Shown one piece after another: positions 1-8,722 of a DNA stretch of 64,000 nucleotides. The notes under the pieces were generated by a model. It ran no database searches. It saw only the letters and a list, made by a program, of their open reading frames with translations, and was not told where the DNA came from. Within the stretch, counting starts at the first letter, position 1, and each line of letters starts with the position of its first letter. The DNA lies in assembly GCF_009363095.1 (NCBI RefSeq), contig NZ_CP045296.1, positions 558,001-622,000 of the forward strand, in the 5' to 3' direction. Source of the stretch: Paenibacillus cellulositrophicus (lineage in GTDB: Bacteria; Bacillota; Bacilli; Paenibacillales; Paenibacillaceae). The translations under genes were made by a program, and so were the position numbers.

Positions 1-549
1 GCCTCTGAAATGTCGGGGATGGCACGCGTCTTGGCCAATATGGGGCTTGCCGAGCCTTTTAAGCAGGTCGTGCTGGCCCAGTTGGAATGTGTCAACGCGG
101 AGCGGGATTACTGCTATTTCAACGATACAGGCCGAATCAAATCGTTTGAAAACCGCTTAACCGTCAGGGAAGGGGTGAACTGCATCAGCATTCAGCGTCT
201 CGGCAACGCTGCAGCTGCGCTGCAATCGGCGCTGTGCCAAAGCCAGCCAGCGGGCCCAGGCCAGGATTCGGTTATCCGTCTGTTCCCTGCATGTCCTGTG
301 GATTGGGACGCCGAATTTTCGCTATGGTGTCCTGGTGGATTTAACGTCAAATCGGCTGTTCAGGGTGGCGATATACAATATGTAACGATCACGTCCTCCC
401 TTGGAGGAACATGCCGGATTCGGAATCCATGGGGAGAAGGCGAAGTACGCCTGCAGAAGGCAGGAGGCGAGGTTCACATGCTGGAAGGTTCGCTGCTTCA
501 GTTTGAGACGGAGTTAGGTGATGAATTCGAGCTGTATCCGAATCGATAA
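1..549 (+). CDS. C-terminal part of a GH95-like glycoside hydrolase (5' partial)
   Basis: The frame is open from the first base, so the gene starts outside the window. The visible 180 or so residues contain an alpha-helical stretch (MARVLANMGLAEPF) followed by a beta-rich tail with IRLFPACPVDWDAEF and a later GGTCRIRNPWGE. That order, the end of a helical barrel and then a small beta domain with a 'LFPA-P..W' and 'G..CR.R.PW' signature, is what I know from the C-termini of GH95-type alpha-L-fucosidases and related (alpha/alpha)6 enzymes. The active-site part is not visible, so substrate and exact family are inferred. A strong hairpin terminator follows directly. The convergent neighbour is a sulfatase, which suggests a polysaccharide-degradation setting. 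Confidence 0.55.
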   Translation, partial: ASEMSGMARVLANMGLAEPFKQVVLAQLECVNAERDYCYFNDTGRIKSFENRLTVREGVNCISIQRLGNAAAALQSALCQSQPAGPGQDSVIRLFPACPVDWDAEFSLWCPGGFNVKSAVQGGDIQYVTITSSLGGTCRIRNPWGEGEVRLQKAGGEVHMLEGSLLQFETELGDEFELYPNR

Positions 550-557
550 ATGTGTTG

Positions 558-595
558 AAAAAGGCCGATTCACAGCGATGTGAATCGGCCTTTTT
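558..595. terminator. Bidirectional intrinsic terminator
   Basis: A perfect 17-bp inverted repeat, AAAAAGGCCGATTCACA / TGTGAATCGGCCTTTTT, has a 4-base loop. It starts 9 bases after the stop of the partial hydrolase. The A-tract on one side and the T-tract on the other let it work in both directions, for the hydrolase and the convergent sulfatase. Confidence 0.9.
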
Positions 596-695
596 GGATG
601 TTCTGCTGTTGCTCTTACGATCGGAAGTTCAAAGGTTCATGATTTTCATTACGCCGGGCCAAGCATGCCCGTGCTTTGAAGCGGGCCTGACAACC

Positions 696-2231
696 CTATG
701 CTCCGGTAACCCTCGGCATCGGCATGGACTCTTTGCCGAGCTCCGCCCAGGCATATTTAAGCAAAAGTTCGGTTTTGAGCGGCGCATGCTCCGGATCGTC
801 CCATAAATTGTTCAGCTCTCCGGGGTCTTCCTGCAGATCGAAGATTTCACCGTAGGTCTGGTTGTAGTAGACTGTGATTTTATAACTCTCGTCGACGTAA
901 GTTTTTTGGTGGATGGTGGTCGGTTCATGCCTGAACTCGCAGATGGCGTGATCCCGCGCCTGCACGGCTTCGCCGAGCCATACCTTCTTCTGGTCGATGC
1001 CCGTCATCGCGTAAGGAACCGGCAGATCGCACAGGGACAAGAAGGTTGGAGCCAGGTCCACCAAAGATTGAATGGCGCTGCTCCGCTTGCCGGCCGGTAC
1101 TTCACCGGGATACCGGACAATAAACGGCAGCTTGATCAAGTCCTCGTAATGAAACCCGCCCTTGGCCTGCAGACCGTGCTGTCCGAAGAAATGCCCGTGA
1201 TCCGTCGTAAAGACGACGATCGTGTTATCGGCCATTCCCAGTTCCTCCAGCTTATCGAGAATATGCCCGATGTACTTATCCATCATGCTGATCATGCCGT
1301 AATAGACGGCGACCAGCTTTTTCTTGTCATACTCTGTCAATCGCTTCCTGCTGCCGTACTCGTAATAATGATGCGAACGGTAACCGTGAATGCCATGTCC
1401 CGTTTCCTGCAGGTCTGTGAAGTCGGGTTGCTCTTCCTGCGTTTTGGCAAAATGCGGTGGGTTACGGTCATGTTCGCCCGGAACCATCTCCGGAATGGTG
1501 AGCTGCTCGGGATCGTACATCGTATCCCATGGCTCGGGAACAAGGTATTCCGGGTGCGGGTCGAAGAAGCTGGACCACAGGAAAAAGCTTTCGTCGTTTT
1601 CATGATATTGTTCCAGCAAAGCATTGGTCCGTTCGGCGATCCAGGTGTTGTAATGGTACTCTTCGGGAATCGGCCATTTATATGTTTGATCCCGGTCCAT
1701 GGTACCTGTAGGCGGCAGGAAGTAGTCTCTCCAGTTAAGGCAGCCTTTCTCTTCCATCCACAGCGCATAATGCTGCCCGACATGGGCTTCATTGGTGTGG
1801 TTCCGCGCCAGCTCGACATGGTCAAAACCGTAGAACCCGTCTTTGTAATTTTTCCAAAACTCCAAATCCTGAAGAATGGGATAGGCTTCAAGCGACGGAA
1901 ATTCCTCGGTCGATGTGAGCGGCTGAAAATGTGCTTTACCGATCAGCCCGGTCCGGTAACCGGCCTGCTTGAAATCTTCGCCTACCGTATGGCGGTCCTC
2001 CAGCAATTTGGTGCCGAGCGTCCACGCGCCATGCTGGCTCGGGTACATGCCGGTAATGATCGAGGCACGGCTCGGCGTGCAGGTCGGATTGGGGCAATAC
2101 GCCCGGTCGAATGTGGTCCCTTCCCGGACAAGCCGGTCCAAATTCGGGGTATGTATTTCAGGATTAAAGGCGCCAATCGTATTCCAGTGCTGCTGATCGC
2201 TGGTGATTAACAAAATATTAGGTTTCTTCAT
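696..2231 (-). CDS. Sulfatase (type I, Cys-type)
   Basis: This 511-residue alkaline-phosphatase-superfamily sulfatase should hydrolyse a sulfate ester, probably on a carbohydrate. The N-terminus has PNILLITSDQQ with the metal-binding Asp. The signature CTPSR lies at residues 51-55, so Cys51 is the residue expected to become formylglycine. A second metal/active-site block, VVFTTDHGHFFGQHGLQAKGG, lies near residues 340-360. No signal peptide is visible, so the enzyme looks cytoplasmic and probably acts on imported oligosaccharides. A formylglycine-generating enzyme would be needed and is not in this window. The gene is divergent from an AraC-type regulator 118 bases away, which is a plausible controller. 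Substrate cannot be read from the sequence. Confidence 0.9.
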   Translation of the reverse strand: MKKPNILLITSDQQHWNTIGAFNPEIHTPNLDRLVREGTTFDRAYCPNPTCTPSRASIITGMYPSQHGAWTLGTKLLEDRHTVGEDFKQAGYRTGLIGKAHFQPLTSTEEFPSLEAYPILQDLEFWKNYKDGFYGFDHVELARNHTNEAHVGQHYALWMEEKGCLNWRDYFLPPTGTMDRDQTYKWPIPEEYHYNTWIAERTNALLEQYHENDESFFLWSSFFDPHPEYLVPEPWDTMYDPEQLTIPEMVPGEHDRNPPHFAKTQEEQPDFTDLQETGHGIHGYRSHHYYEYGSRKRLTEYDKKKLVAVYYGMISMMDKYIGHILDKLEELGMADNTIVVFTTDHGHFFGQHGLQAKGGFHYEDLIKLPFIVRYPGEVPAGKRSSAIQSLVDLAPTFLSLCDLPVPYAMTGIDQKKVWLGEAVQARDHAICEFRHEPTTIHQKTYVDESYKITVYYNQTYGEIFDLQEDPGELNNLWDDPEHAPLKTELLLKYAWAELGKESMPMPRVTGA

Positions 2232-2348
2232 CCGTCATCCTCCTCGAACTGATTATATGTAAAGGGGTGCCCAAAGAGAATGGCGTATTGTATGATAGAT
2301 TTATCATTTTGTCAGTTCATGTAAGGATGATGGAGAGGATGAGAACGC

Positions 2349-3224
2349 ATGCTGCAGGAGTATGATCACGAATTCGCGGAGTTTTTATATTACACGCCGA
2401 CGAGGATCGATAAAGGTACACCGTTCTGGCTGGTCAGGGCGGGTCAAAGTACGGCAAAGCCGGGTTACCGGATTGGTCCGCGCAGAATTGAATGTTACAG
2501 TATTCATTTTGTCAGGGCAGGCAGCCTGATGGTTGAATATGAAGGGCACGCGTACAGGCTCCAGACAGGGGATGCCTTTTGCATGTATCCGAACCGTACC
2601 TATATGTATTACAGGCCGGAAGACGATCATACTCTGCAGTTAACATGGCTGGCCATGGATGGACCCGGCATGGAACCGATGCTGAATCTGGCAGGCTTTC
2701 ATCCGGATGTACCCTGCTCCAGAGGGCTGTGGAGTCCAGAGGTAGCGAATTTGATCCGACGTCTGTTTGCGGAGTGGAAGGATGGTAAGACAGACCAGGT
2801 CGCCGCCGCCCTGAACCTGAAAGGACTGCTGTACCAGGTGTTATCCCAGCTGATCGCAAGCGCCAAAGCCGTGGACGAGCCTTATCGTCCTGCTGCGACA
2901 ACGATAAAAAATAGTAAAGCATCCCAATGGACCGAGTACATCGAATGGCATGCCGCCGAGGGGATCACCGTACAGCAAGTAGCCGAGTATGCCGGCCTGA
3001 ATCGCACCTATTTTTCGACACAGTTTACGAGGTTTGTAGGCATGACGCCGGCCGAGTATATTGCCAAGGTCAAGATGGACAAGGCCAAGCAAATGCTGTC
3101 CGGGACGTCGGCTGCCGTTACGGAGATCGCTTATTCCCTTGGGTATCCGACCCTGTTTGCATTTACCCGTGCTTTTAAAAACTACTGTTCGATGTCCCCG
3201 TCAGCGTACCGGAAGCAGCACTGA
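2349..3224 (+). CDS. AraC family transcriptional regulator
   Basis: A 291-residue regulator. The N-terminal half (about residues 40-150) looks like a cupin-type ligand-binding domain (YSIHFVRAGSLMVEYEGHAYRLQTGDAFCMYPN). The C-terminal 100 residues carry the double helix-turn-helix, with ITVQQVAEYAGLNRTYFSTQF as the first HTH and VTEIAYSLGYPTLFAFTRAFK as the second, ending in the usual SPSAYRK. It is divergent from the sulfatase and probably senses a sugar and activates that gene. The start is preceded by GATGGAGAGGATGAG, a good ribosome binding site. The ligand is unknown. Confidence 0.88.
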   Translation: MLQEYDHEFAEFLYYTPTRIDKGTPFWLVRAGQSTAKPGYRIGPRRIECYSIHFVRAGSLMVEYEGHAYRLQTGDAFCMYPNRTYMYYRPEDDHTLQLTWLAMDGPGMEPMLNLAGFHPDVPCSRGLWSPEVANLIRRLFAEWKDGKTDQVAAALNLKGLLYQVLSQLIASAKAVDEPYRPAATTIKNSKASQWTEYIEWHAAEGITVQQVAEYAGLNRTYFSTQFTRFVGMTPAEYIAKVKMDKAKQMLSGTSAAVTEIAYSLGYPTLFAFTRAFKNYCSMSPSAYRKQH

Positions 3225-3248
3225 ATTTAAGAACGGACAATGCGTTAA

Positions 3249-3274
3249 AGGACGCCATTTGCTATGGCGTCCTC
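3249..3274. terminator. Hairpin between convergent AraC and LysR genes
   Basis: AGGACGCCAT (3249-3258) pairs with ATGGCGTCCT (3264-3273) over a 5-base loop, just after the AraC gene. The T-tract is weak (CTTC), so it may be a less efficient terminator. Confidence 0.6.
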
Positions 3275-3308
3275 TTCACCTTGCGCTTACTATTGTCTTT
3301 GCACCCGG

Positions 3309-4187
3309 CTAATGAACCACCTCGATAAATCTCGTCGCCGCAGCCGATATCGGCATGTTTCGCATCACCATAAGGCCCACCTTGGAAGGAGGGATCTCCA
3401 CATCCAGCTCAATTTCAAAGAGAGAGCCTTCCTTCAGCTCTTTGGCTACGAATTCGCGCGTGACATACGAAATACCAAGCCCACGCTTGGCGAATTCGAT
3501 CAGCAAATCGACGCTTCCCACCTCGATGTCGGGTTTCAGCTCATGTCCGTATTTTTCAAACAGCTCTGTGATGGCCATACGCACCCGGCTGTTCCGTGAG
3601 AACAGAATAACGGGATATTCCATCAGCTGTTCCATGGACAGCGCCTGCCCCTTCAGCTCCGCATACCGTTCGCCCGCCACAAAGCAGTCCTGGAGCTCAA
3701 TGCTTTCCGTTACCTCCAGCTGCGAGTCGAAGATCGGCATCCTTACAACGCCAAGGTCAATCCGCCCCTCCTTTAGATAGGAGATCACTTCCGGTGTCGT
3801 TCCGTGATTCAGGTGCAGCTTGATTCCCGGATACTTGACGTGGAAGTCCTCGAGAAAAGGAAGCAGGTAGTGCTTGAACAACGAATCGCTTCCGCCGATC
3901 CGCAGCTCGCCGCTGTCCAAATTTTTGAGCGCTACCATTTTTTCTTCAGCGAGCGTAATGAGAATTTGCGACTGCTCTATATAGGAAAATAAAATCTTGC
4001 CTTCCTGCGTCAGGCTCACGCCTTTGGAGTTGCGGTAAAACAACGTAACGCCGATCCGCTCCTCCAGCTGCTTGATGGCATGGCTGACGCTGGGCTGAGT
4101 CAGGTACAGCGCCTTGGCAGCCTGCGTTAAACTTCCCGTCTTTGCGGCCCAATAAAACACTTTATACAACTCGTAATTGTTAGTCAT
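3309..4187 (-). CDS. LysR family transcriptional regulator
   Basis: A 292-residue LTTR. The winged HTH is at residues 15-60 (GSLTQAAKALYLTQPSVSHA, then LEERIGVTLFYR), and a periplasmic-binding-protein-like effector domain fills the rest (about 90-290, with LRIGGSDSLFKHYLLPFL at its start). It is divergent from zwf with 148 bases between start codons, so it is a candidate regulator of the zwf-tal-gnd operon. A dyad, ATAGA-N5-TCTAT, overlaps its start codon and would fit autoregulation. The effector cannot be deduced. Confidence 0.88.
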   Translation of the reverse strand: MTNNYELYKVFYWAAKTGSLTQAAKALYLTQPSVSHAIKQLEERIGVTLFYRNSKGVSLTQEGKILFSYIEQSQILITLAEEKMVALKNLDSGELRIGGSDSLFKHYLLPFLEDFHVKYPGIKLHLNHGTTPEVISYLKEGRIDLGVVRMPIFDSQLEVTESIELQDCFVAGERYAELKGQALSMEQLMEYPVILFSRNSRVRMAITELFEKYGHELKPDIEVGSVDLLIEFAKRGLGISYVTREFVAKELKEGSLFEIELDVEIPPSKVGLMVMRNMPISAAATRFIEVVH

Positions 4188-4200
4188 AGATATGGTCTAT
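4186..4200. promoter_or_regulatory. Possible LysR-box dyad
   Basis: ATAGATATGGTCTAT is a 15-bp interrupted palindrome with perfect 5-bp arms (ATAGA / TCTAT). It matches the T-N11-A form of LTTR boxes and overlaps the LysR start codon on the minus strand. The link to this LysR protein rests on position only. Confidence 0.4.
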
Positions 4201-4335
4201 ATCTCCTCAGAAATATATTGATTACATGTATGGCACATATTTGTATTATAGTGAATCCAAGACACAGAAACCAGAGCTTTTTCGACAGAATGAGAAGTGG
4301 AAGTCGCGGAGCTTTGAAAGGAAGGAGCAATTGAG

Positions 4336-5859
4336 ATGAATCCTACAACTTTTGTATTGTTTGGAGCGACTGGCGATTTGGCCAAGCGCAAAATATACCC
4401 TGCTCTGTATCATTTATATATCCACGGAAAGCTTCCGGAAGCTTTCTCCGTGATCGGCCTCGGCCGTAAAGAAATGACGGATGAGACGTTTAAGGCTCAC
4501 GTCAAGCAGTCACTGTACGATTTTTATCGGCTGAATGTGAAAGAGGACGACTCCCTGCAGTCCTTCCTGGGACTCTTTGGCTTCAACATCCTGCACATCG
4601 ATGACACGGATCACTTCGTCCGGTTAAAAGACCGGGTAGAGGCTTGGGAGCAAGGAATCGGCGGAACATCGAACCGCTTGTTTTACTTGTCCGTTGCGCC
4701 GAACTTCTTCGGCACTATCGCCTCCCAAATCGAAAACAGCGGCCTTGGCAGCGTAACGGGCTGGAAGCGCCTCGTGATCGAGAAGCCGTTCGGCCATGAC
4801 GTCGCTTCGGCCCGCGAGCTGAACGACCAGCTGAGCCAAGCTTTTGCGGAAGAAGAAATTTACCGGATCGACCATTACCTCGGCAAATCTATGGTGCAGC
4901 GGCTTGAAGCATTGAAGCAGGCGAATCCTGTTATTCAGGCGCTGTGGACGAACCGCTTTATCGCCAACGTCCAAATTACGGCTGACGAGACCGTAGGCGT
5001 TGAGGAGCGCGCTGGATACTACGACAAAGCCGGCGCCCTGCGGGATATGTTCCAGAACCACATGATGCAGCTGCTCATGATGCTGACCATTCACGCGCCG
5101 CACAACATGGCTTCGGCGGAGAACGTCCAGCTCAAGAAGAAGCAGGTGCTTGAAGCACTGGATCCGCTGCAAAAGCAGGATGTGCTTACCAACATCGTGC
5201 GCGGACAATACACAGCCGGATCCATTCAAGGCAAACCGGTTCCCGCATACACAGCTGAGCCCGGCATTTCCGAAGGTTCGATGAACGATACGTTTATCGC
5301 GGCCAAGCTGCATATCGATAATTACTACTGGCGCGGCGTTCCGTTCTACATCCGGACAGGTAAACGTCTGGCCTCGAAGAGCACGCGCATCGTGATCGAA
5401 TTCAAGGAACCGCTCACCACGGCGACGCAAGCAGAGCAGGCAACCGTACCGAACCTGCTGGTCATCGAGATCGGGCCGAAAGAAGGCATCACACTTCAGC
5501 TGAATGCGAAGGACCCGGATCATCCGAACGGCTTTAAACCGGTATACATCGATATGTATCCGGACCGCAAAGAAGCCCAGGAAGCGTACGAAACGCTGAT
5601 TCACGATGCACTGAACGGAGATTCGACGTTTTTCGTCCATTGGGATGAGGTCGACCTGTCCTGGCAGTGGGTGCAGCCGATCCTGGAAGCCTTCGCCGCT
5701 AATGAGGTGCCGCTGCATCCTTATGCTGCCGGTTCGCACGGTCCGGAAGCGGCGCATGAGCTGCTTGCCGCAGACGGATTCCACTGGTGGTTCGATGAGG
5801 ATGACGAAGCCGGCCAGGCTGCTTCCGAGCCGCTTGTCGAGCAAGTTACCGCCAGCTGA
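4336..5859 (+). CDS. zwf: Glucose-6-phosphate 1-dehydrogenase
   Basis: Oxidises glucose 6-phosphate with NADP+ to 6-phosphogluconolactone, the entry step of the oxidative pentose phosphate pathway. It is 507 residues, the usual length. The nucleotide-binding motif is VLFGATGDLAKRK at residues 7-19. The active-site motif RIDHYLGK is near residue 177, and the EKPFGHD block precedes it. Later conserved stretches include NRFIANVQITADETVGVEER and PFYIRTGKRL. It is first in an apparent operon with a small transaldolase (64-base gap) and gnd, and has a GAAAGGAAGGAG ribosome binding site. No 6-phosphogluconolactonase is present in this cluster. Confidence 0.97.
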   Translation: MNPTTFVLFGATGDLAKRKIYPALYHLYIHGKLPEAFSVIGLGRKEMTDETFKAHVKQSLYDFYRLNVKEDDSLQSFLGLFGFNILHIDDTDHFVRLKDRVEAWEQGIGGTSNRLFYLSVAPNFFGTIASQIENSGLGSVTGWKRLVIEKPFGHDVASARELNDQLSQAFAEEEIYRIDHYLGKSMVQRLEALKQANPVIQALWTNRFIANVQITADETVGVEERAGYYDKAGALRDMFQNHMMQLLMMLTIHAPHNMASAENVQLKKKQVLEALDPLQKQDVLTNIVRGQYTAGSIQGKPVPAYTAEPGISEGSMNDTFIAAKLHIDNYYWRGVPFYIRTGKRLASKSTRIVIEFKEPLTTATQAEQATVPNLLVIEIGPKEGITLQLNAKDPDHPNGFKPVYIDMYPDRKEAQEAYETLIHDALNGDSTFFVHWDEVDLSWQWVQPILEAFAANEVPLHPYAAGSHGPEAAHELLAADGFHWWFDEDDEAGQAASEPLVEQVTAS

Positions 5860-5923
5860 TTTTGGGTTCTATGCTCGGTTTACCGAGCCAATCATATATT
5901 GAACATTCACAGGAGGTTGTAAG

Positions 5924-6589
5924 ATGAAATTTTTTATTGATACCGCCAATCTGCAGGATATTCAATCCGCCTACAAAATCGGGGTTCTGTCCGGAGTCAC
6001 CACGAACCCGTCCCTGGTTGCCAAGGAAGGCGTGAAATTCGAAGACCGGATCGCCGAGATTTGCCAGGCTGTGCCGGAAGTGGAGTCCGTGTCGGCGGAA
6101 GTGACGCCGGATGCGGAAACCGCTGAGGAAATGATTGCCCAGGCAAATGAGCTGATTAAGATCAACAACAACGATGAGAAAATCACGATCAAGCTGCCGA
6201 TGACCCTCGCGGGTCTTGAAGCCTGCCGTTATTTGTCCCAAAAAGGGGTCAAAACAAACGTGACCCTGATCTTTACCGTGAACCAGGCGCTGCTGGCCGC
6301 CCGTGCCGGAGCAACCTACGTATCGCCGTTCCTGGGTCGTCTGGACGATATTTCTGAAGACGGCGTCCTTCTGGTGGACAAAATTGCGCAGCTGTTCCGC
6401 ACGCATAACCTGGATACGCAAATTATTGCAGCTTCGGTGCGTCATCCGGACCACGTCACCCGCGTCGCTATGGCCGGCGCGCACATTGCGACCGTTCCGT
6501 TCGGCGTGATTGCACAAATCGCCAAGCACCCGTTGACGGACCAAGGTTTGGTTAAATTTGCGGCCGACTGGAAAAGCAGCGTCAAGTAA
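5924..6589 (+). CDS. tal: Small transaldolase / fructose-6-phosphate aldolase family protein
   Basis: A 221-residue class I aldolase-type (alpha/beta)8 protein of the short transaldolase (MipB/TalC/FSA) subfamily. The N-terminus MKFFIDTANLQDIQ and TTNPSL at about residues 26-31 are typical. The Schiff-base lysine is most likely in the KITIKLPMT block near residues 85-93, followed by NVTLIFTVNQALLAARAGATYVSPFLGRLDD. In an operon between zwf and gnd a transaldolase role in the non-oxidative pentose phosphate pathway is the natural reading. Sequence alone does not separate it from fructose-6-phosphate aldolase. The ribosome binding site AGGAGG is 7 bases before the ATG. Confidence 0.92.
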   Translation: MKFFIDTANLQDIQSAYKIGVLSGVTTNPSLVAKEGVKFEDRIAEICQAVPEVESVSAEVTPDAETAEEMIAQANELIKINNNDEKITIKLPMTLAGLEACRYLSQKGVKTNVTLIFTVNQALLAARAGATYVSPFLGRLDDISEDGVLLVDKIAQLFRTHNLDTQIIAASVRHPDHVTRVAMAGAHIATVPFGVIAQIAKHPLTDQGLVKFAADWKSSVK

Positions 6590-6619
6590 AAAGAGAGAGA
6601 TCTGGAGGAGAGAGAAACG

Positions 6620-8038
6620 ATGAGCAAACAGCAAATCGGTGTGGCCGGTCTTGCCGTCATGGGCAAAAACCTGGCTTTGAATATGGAAAGCAAAGGCTTC
6701 GCGGTCGCTTTATATAACCGTTCGCAGGAAAAAACGAAAGAACTGCTCGCCGAAGCCGAAGGAAAAAACTTTGTCGGTACATTCAGCATCGAGGAGTTTG
6801 TGCAGTCGCTGGAAACCCCGCGCAAAATCATGATGATGGTTAAAGCCGGCGGACCGACGGACGCGCTGATCGAGCAGCTTGTTCCGCATCTGGAAGAAGG
6901 AGACATCCTGATTGACGGCGGGAACGCCTTCTTCCCGGACACCGAGCGCAGATACCGGGAGCTTCAGGCGAAGGGCATCCGCTTTATCGGAGCCGGGGTA
7001 TCCGGCGGCGAAGAAGGAGCCCTGAAAGGACCGGCGATTATGCCTGGCGGCCAGAAGGACGCCTACGAGCTCGTTGAACCGATTCTTACGGCGATTTCGG
7101 CCAAAGTCAACGGAGATCCTTGCTCGACGTACATTGGCGAAGGCGGATCCGGCCATTACGTGAAAATGGTCCATAACGGCATCGAGTACGGCGACATGCA
7201 GCTGATCGGCGAAGCTTATCACCTGCTGAAGGATGTGCTGGGACTCGGCACGGAAGAGCTGCACGACATTTTCACCGAGTGGAACCGCGGCGAGCTGGAC
7301 AGCTATCTGATCGAAATTACCGCTGATATTTTCTCCAAGAAAGATCCGGACACCGGCAAACCAATGGTTGACGTCATTCTGGATGCAGCGGGACAGAAGG
7401 GAACTGGGAAATGGACGAGCCAAAGCTCGTTGGATCTCGGCGTACCGCTGTCCATCGTGACCGAATCGGTATTTGCCCGCTTCTTGTCCGCAATGAAGGA
7501 AGAACGCGTGGAGGCAAGCAAAATCCTCAAAGGGCCGCACACTGCTCCGTATGAAGGGGATGAGCGGGAGTTTGTGGAAGCCGTACGCAAGGCGCTGTAC
7601 GCAAGCAAAATCTGTTCGTACGCCCAAGGCTTCGCCCAGCTCCGTGCTGCCTCCGAAGAGTTTAACTGGAATCTGAACTTCGGCAGCATCGCGATGATTT
7701 TCCGAGGCGGCTGCATCATCCGCGCCCGCTTCCTGGAAAACATCAAGCAGGCCTACGATAAAAATCCGGAGCTGAAGAACCTGCTTCTGGACGATTACTT
7801 CGGCTGGGTCGTTACCAACTACCAGGATGCTTGGAGAAACGTTGTGTCCGTTGCCATGCAGCGCGGCATTCCGGTTCCGGCCTTCGCTTCCGCACTGGCT
7901 TACTACGACAGCTACCGTACGGAGCGTCTGCCGGCCAACCTGCTGCAAGCGCAGCGCGACTACTTTGGCGCGCATACGTTCCAGCGTGTCGACAAAGAAG
8001 GCACCTTCCATTTCCAATGGATCGAGTCCGAAGAATAA
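6620..8038 (+). CDS. gnd: 6-phosphogluconate dehydrogenase, decarboxylating
   Basis: Converts 6-phosphogluconate to ribulose 5-phosphate with CO2 release. It is 472 residues, the length of the long homodimeric class. The Rossmann motif is VAGLAVMGKNLALNM near residues 8-22. The substrate motifs GVSGGEEGALKGPAIMPGG (about 127-145) and HNGIEYGDMQLI (about 185-196) are intact, as is the FRGGCIIRARFL segment near 365. It is the last gene of zwf-tal-gnd and is followed by a strong terminator. If the lar/uxaC cluster downstream yields gluconate, as inferred there, this enzyme would be the entry point into central metabolism after phosphorylation. Confidence 0.97.
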   Translation: MSKQQIGVAGLAVMGKNLALNMESKGFAVALYNRSQEKTKELLAEAEGKNFVGTFSIEEFVQSLETPRKIMMMVKAGGPTDALIEQLVPHLEEGDILIDGGNAFFPDTERRYRELQAKGIRFIGAGVSGGEEGALKGPAIMPGGQKDAYELVEPILTAISAKVNGDPCSTYIGEGGSGHYVKMVHNGIEYGDMQLIGEAYHLLKDVLGLGTEELHDIFTEWNRGELDSYLIEITADIFSKKDPDTGKPMVDVILDAAGQKGTGKWTSQSSLDLGVPLSIVTESVFARFLSAMKEERVEASKILKGPHTAPYEGDEREFVEAVRKALYASKICSYAQGFAQLRAASEEFNWNLNFGSIAMIFRGGCIIRARFLENIKQAYDKNPELKNLLLDDYFGWVVTNYQDAWRNVVSVAMQRGIPVPAFASALAYYDSYRTERLPANLLQAQRDYFGAHTFQRVDKEGTFHFQWIESEE

Positions 8039-8053
8039 TCGATTGTGGATAAT

Positions 8054-8093
8054 AAAAAAACGTTCCGACGCTCTAGCATCGGAACGTTTTTTT
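8054..8093. terminator. Bidirectional terminator after gnd
   Basis: AAAAAAACGTTCCGA (8054-8068) pairs with TCGGAACGTTTTTTT (8079-8093) over a 10-base loop. It lies between gnd and the convergent lipoprotein gene and suits both. Confidence 0.92.
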
Positions 8094-8111
8094 GTTCAAA
8101 GGAGCGGAACA

Positions 8112-8618
8112 CTATTCATCGAGCGAGCCTGTATCATACACGACTTGCCCTTGAGCGTTATATCCGGTGAATCGCATTGGCGGGTTTTGCGGTTCATCCA
8201 AGAGCACATACCAGTATACGGTGCCGTCAGATGCAGGGATCAACTGGGCTTCGGTTTTTACTTTGCGTGTCTCCACGACGACGCTCCGAATGTCTTTGTT
8301 ATTCACAGTCCCGACAAACATGGGGCTAAGCTGATTCAGGTTGCAGTAACTCCAGTCGATATCCTGGTCAGGATGGATATCCGTGTACGTGCCGACGATC
8401 CAAGTCCAACTTTGACGGTTGTGCTTGAGCAGGCCAACATTGTATTGATGGTCATTTCTATAGAAAACCACCGTATGCTTATTGTCTGGATCAAAGGTTT
8501 TTAAAATGTCGTCATAAGGGATGTTGGATTTGTGCATCGCTTCTTCGATCGTGGATGGGGAATTTGAACAGCCCGCAATCAGTACGAAACATAACAATAG
8601 GATACATCTGATTTTCAT
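8112..8618 (-). CDS. Putative lipoprotein of unknown function
   Basis: A 168-residue protein with a lipoprotein signal peptide: a short basic start, a hydrophobic stretch ILLLCFVLIAG, and Cys16 in the lipobox IAGC. The mature part is hydrophilic, with short beta-like stretches (HTVVFYRNDHQYNVGLLKHN, SWTWIVGTYTD) and a C-terminal PPMRFTGYNAQGQVVYDTG. I do not recognise a family. It is transcribed alone, convergent with gnd and co-directional with the LysR gene behind it. It is probably anchored to the outer face of the membrane. Confidence 0.75.
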   Translation of the reverse strand: MKIRCILLLCFVLIAGCSNSPSTIEEAMHKSNIPYDDILKTFDPDNKHTVVFYRNDHQYNVGLLKHNRQSWTWIVGTYTDIHPDQDIDWSYCNLNQLSPMFVGTVNNKDIRSVVVETRKVKTEAQLIPASDGTVYWYVLLDEPQNPPMRFTGYNAQGQVVYDTGSLDE

Positions 8619-8722
8619 TTGTCACGTCCTTAACCCGAGATCACAGTGAACACGCATTTTTCACTTCAATAGTAAAACGCAGTATTTCGCGGTTAAGTTG
8701 GAGCGATAAATACACATTTTAT

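Noticed and set aside
906..2210. 434-codon open frame on the plus strand opposite the sulfatase
   Set aside because: The minus strand encodes a complete sulfatase with CTPSR motif; the plus frame has no domain character and is an antisense shadow.
4624..5844. 406-codon minus-strand frame opposite zwf
   Set aside because: zwf is intact and recognisable; the antisense frame arises from its codon bias.
6710..8017. 435-codon minus-strand frame opposite gnd
   Set aside because: gnd is full length with all motifs; the opposite frame shows no family features.
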